From JAKFFN01 sp964444305 (lineage in GTDB: Bacteria; Sumerlaeota; Sumerlaeia; Sumerlaeales; Sumerlaeaceae), in the NCBI GenBank assembly GCA_964444305.1, contig CAYUGQ010000052.1, forward strand, positions 1 to 16,704: a stretch of DNA of 16,704 nt, read 5' to 3'. Numbering within the stretch: the first letter of the stretch is position 1; the number at the start of each line of letters is the position of its first letter. A program made the translations under genes and the position numbers. Shown here in pieces: positions 14,654-16,704 of this stretch. The notes beneath the pieces are model-generated. The model was not told where the DNA came from and did no database searches. It saw only the letters and a list, made by a program, of their open reading frames with translations.

Positions 14654-15373
14654 TTGGAACCCATTCTCACGATCACGGATTTGCGAAAGAGCTACCGTTC
14701 ACCCGATGGCCAGGAAACCCTGGTAGTAGATGTCCCCGCATTTTCTCTACCACAAGCCCGTCAGATGGCCCTTCAGGGTGGCAGCGGATCCGGCAAAACC
14801 ACCTTTCTAAATATGATCGCCGGGATCCTCCGCGCAGACAGCGGCACGATCACTATCGCCGGCCGGCTGATGTCCGGAAAAAGCGAAGCCTACAGGGATA
14901 TCTTAAGAGCCCGCACCATAGGCTACGTGTTTCAAACATTCAATCTCCTTCAAGGCTACACCGCCCTCGAGAACGTGGAAATGGGAATGCGCTTCGGCGG
15001 AAAAATTGATCGATCCCGCGCAAAAGACCTTCTTGCCCGCATGGGACTTAAAGACCGCATGGACTATCGCCCCCGCCAGCTAAGCGTCGGCCAGCAACAG
15101 CGCGTAGCCGTCGCCCGGGCCCTCGCTAATCGCCCCAGCCTCGTTCTCGCAGACGAGCCAACCGGCAATCTCGACCGGCCCCGAGCCTCAGAGGCCATGG
15201 CCCTGATCCGGGAAGTTTGCGCAGAAAACGAAGCAGCCCTCCTGCTCGTCAGCCACGATCAGGAAATCCTTCAGCAATTCGAACATCGCCAGGAATTCAG
15301 CCAGATAAACCGCGCCATGACAGCCCCGCCCGAATCCGGGAACCCAGAAACCGCGGAGGTGGCATCACAATGA
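14654..15373 (+). CDS. ABC transporter ATP-binding protein, LolD/MacB class
   Basis: 239 residues starting at TTG; GAGAGGAG lies 9 bases upstream, and no ATG is closer to the family start. All nucleotide-binding motifs are intact: Walker A GGSGSGKTT (42-50), Q-loop FQTFNLL (Gln94), signature LSVGQQQR (143-150), Walker B LVLADEPTGNLD (163-174) and H-loop VSHD (His201). The D/E after Walker B and the GNLD tail are typical of the LolD/MacB/FtsE class that drives FtsX-type permeases by mechanotransmission. The last 30 residues are a non-conserved extension. Its stop overlaps the permease start (ATGA), so translation is coupled. With the permease it forms a putative metal or lipoprotein transporter; the upstream Fur-family gene and permease type favour metal. 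Confidence 0.93.
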   Translation: MEPILTITDLRKSYRSPDGQETLVVDVPAFSLPQARQMALQGGSGSGKTTFLNMIAGILRADSGTITIAGRLMSGKSEAYRDILRARTIGYVFQTFNLLQGYTALENVEMGMRFGGKIDRSRAKDLLARMGLKDRMDYRPRQLSVGQQQRVAVARALANRPSLVLADEPTGNLDRPRASEAMALIREVCAENEAALLLVSHDQEILQQFEHRQEFSQINRAMTAPPESGNPETAEVASQ

Positions 15374-16626
15374 GCACCATAGCCCTCATGGTACGCAGAA
15401 GCCTGCGCCAGCACTTCGTAAGCACAGCCATCACCGCCCTATGCGTCGCCCTGGCCGCCGGACTGATCATGTCAGTATTCGCCATCAATAAACAAACCCG
15501 CCAGGCCTTCACCGGCGGCCCCGTCGGTTTCGACGCCGTCATGGGTGCCCGCGGCAGCCAGCTTCAGCTCGTATTAAATACAGTATTCCATCTCGAAACC
15601 TCCCCCGGCAACATCCCGTGGAGCATGTACCAGGCCATGGAACAGCAGCGCGGAGTACAGCTCGCCGTACCCTTCGCCGTAGGCGATAATTACCAGGGGT
15701 TTCGTATCGTCGGCACCTCAACAGACATGTTCGACAAATTCGAGTATCAAAAAGGCCGGAAGTTCACCATGAGCAGCGGCCGCGTATTTGATGCCACCCG
15801 CCAGGAAGCCGTTATCGGAAGTTTCGTCGCCCAGAAAACCGGCCTCAAAGTCGGAAGCATCTTTCAACCCCAACACGGTCTGACCGCCAGCGAAAACGCC
15901 CACACCCACGCCGAGGAATACGTCGTCACCGGCGTTATGGGACCCACAAACAGCCCCAGCGACCGAGTGATCTGGATTCCCATCGAAGGCATCTTCCGCA
16001 TGGGAGGCCACGTCCTGCGCGGCAGCGGCGAGGTCTATGAGCCCCAGCGCGGAGTCGAAATCCCAGACGAACACAAAGAAGTCAGCGCCGTCATGCTAAA
16101 ATTCAACAGCCCCCAACACGGCATGCGCCTGCAACAGATGATCAACAACCAAGGCAACGTCGCCACCCTCGCATGGCCCATCGGCCGCGTCATGGGAGAA
16201 CTGTTCGAAAAACTCGGCTGGGTCCACCGCGTACTAACCATGGTAGCCTACCTCGTCGTAGTAGTAGCAGCCGCCAGTATTTTCGCCAGCATCTATAACA
16301 CCATCAACGAACGCCGCCGCGAATTCGCCATCATGCGAGCCCTCGGTGCCCGGCGCGGCACCGTATTCTCCGCCATCATCACAGAAACAGCCACCATCGC
16401 GTTCATCGGCGTCATCATCGGCTACGGCATCTATGCCGTCATATTATTAGCCGCAGCCCAAATCATCCGCAGCACAACAGGAGTAGTAATAGATATGGCC
16501 CAGTGGAACCCCGTCCTCCTGTGGGCCCCTCTCGGGATAACAGCCCTCGGAGCCATAGCAGGCATAATCCCCGCCATCAAAGCCTACCGCACCGACGTAG
16601 CAGAAAACATCCTTCCATCATCCTAA
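15370..16626 (+). CDS. FtsX-type ABC transporter permease, ZrgB-like
   Basis: 418 residues from ATG 15370, which overlaps the ATPase stop by four bases and has GGAGG about 10 bases upstream. The longer open frame lies over the ATPase gene and is rejected. Membrane layout is one N-terminal segment (about 17-39), a large periplasmic domain (40-285) and three C-terminal segments (288-311, 337-366 and 380-405), the MacB/FtsX plan. Near the first segment FDAVMGARGSQLQ...FHLETSPGNIPW (54-84) is the mark of a permease group I recall from zinc-regulated (Zrg) loci. AHTH (177-180) could bind metal. The coupling region NERRREFAIMRALGARRG (313-330) is well kept. It probably works with the ATPase upstream. 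Partner binding proteins (DUF2796/DUF3299 in Zrg loci) would be expected beyond the window edge. Confidence 0.9.
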   Translation: MSTIALMVRRSLRQHFVSTAITALCVALAAGLIMSVFAINKQTRQAFTGGPVGFDAVMGARGSQLQLVLNTVFHLETSPGNIPWSMYQAMEQQRGVQLAVPFAVGDNYQGFRIVGTSTDMFDKFEYQKGRKFTMSSGRVFDATRQEAVIGSFVAQKTGLKVGSIFQPQHGLTASENAHTHAEEYVVTGVMGPTNSPSDRVIWIPIEGIFRMGGHVLRGSGEVYEPQRGVEIPDEHKEVSAVMLKFNSPQHGMRLQQMINNQGNVATLAWPIGRVMGELFEKLGWVHRVLTMVAYLVVVVAAASIFASIYNTINERRREFAIMRALGARRGTVFSAIITETATIAFIGVIIGYGIYAVILLAAAQIIRSTTGVVIDMAQWNPVLLWAPLGITALGAIAGIIPAIKAYRTDVAENILPSS

Positions 16627-16704
16627 AATATCAAACAGCTAAATGACCGCTCAGCACAATCAAAGCATTATCCGCGAGGCAGAATAACCCAAAACCAGCC
16701 AAAT
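16627..16704 (+). other. Window end after the permease
   Basis: 78 bases hold no recognisable gene. An ATG at 16639 region opens only 14 codons before TAA. No terminator hairpin is visible, so the transporter operon may continue past the edge. Confidence 0.4.

Noticed and set aside
15217..15369. Upstream extension of the permease frame
   Set aside because: It lies inside the ATPase gene. ATG 15370 gives the usual ATGA overlap with a good ribosome binding site.
1..16704. CRISPR array, tRNA, rRNA, insertion sequence or phage genes
   Set aside because: No regularly spaced repeats, cloverleaf sequences, transposase motifs or terminal inverted repeats were seen by eye on either strand.

Overview
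The window is a stretch of chromosome from a Gram-negative bacterium with about 55% GC. It carries 17 recognisable genes and shows no transposase, integrase, phage, CRISPR or tRNA/rRNA signal. Type I glutamine synthetase with an adenylylation tyrosine, AccA, a long-form hibernation factor, outer-envelope lipid genes and many short exported proteins suggest the PVC group, perhaps Verrucomicrobiota/Opitutae. That placement is a low-confidence inference from protein style, not a marker-based call. The + strand is markedly C-rich over G even where genes lie on the minus strand, so the skew belongs to the DNA strand and not only to codon use.

Layout. Positions 1-1741 hold the C-terminal end of a ribosome hibernation factor (HPF) followed 10 bases later by an aldehyde dehydrogenase. 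Positions 1744-3234 are glnA on the minus strand with its own terminator and an AT-rich upstream region. Positions 3430-5002 hold a small WaaP/RIO-like kinase, whose 5' end appears frameshifted, converging on a DUF374 acyltransferase; both plausibly act on envelope lipids. Positions 5070-5988 carry two small exported low-complexity proteins, rich in His/Gln/Tyr/Gly and in Tyr/Asn/Ser/Cys, each with a strong ribosome binding site. The first has a perfect terminator. Positions 6029-6658 encode a stand-alone SpoT-type HD hydrolase.

Positions 6740-7573 (minus) encode an exported protein with two DUF4397 domains. Divergent from it are an M15 (VanY-type) D,D-carboxypeptidase with an SH3-like domain (7792-9243), an exported lipase-like alpha/beta hydrolase (9305-10726) and a calcineurin-type phosphoesterase (10821-11921).

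Positions 12090-14137 hold accA and, two bases later, an exported protein resembling an SGNH hydrolase that lacks the catalytic serine. Positions 14188-16626 hold a Fur-family regulator, an ABC ATPase with a TTG start and an FtsX-type permease overlapping it by four bases. The permease resembles those of Zur-controlled zinc uptake loci, so this last block reads as a metal-responsive regulator beside the transporter it may control.

The most interesting points are the Fur/ABC zinc-like module cut by the window edge, the paired small exported proteins, the degenerate SGNH protein linked to accA, the palindromes upstream of accA, and the single-base frame break in the kinase.
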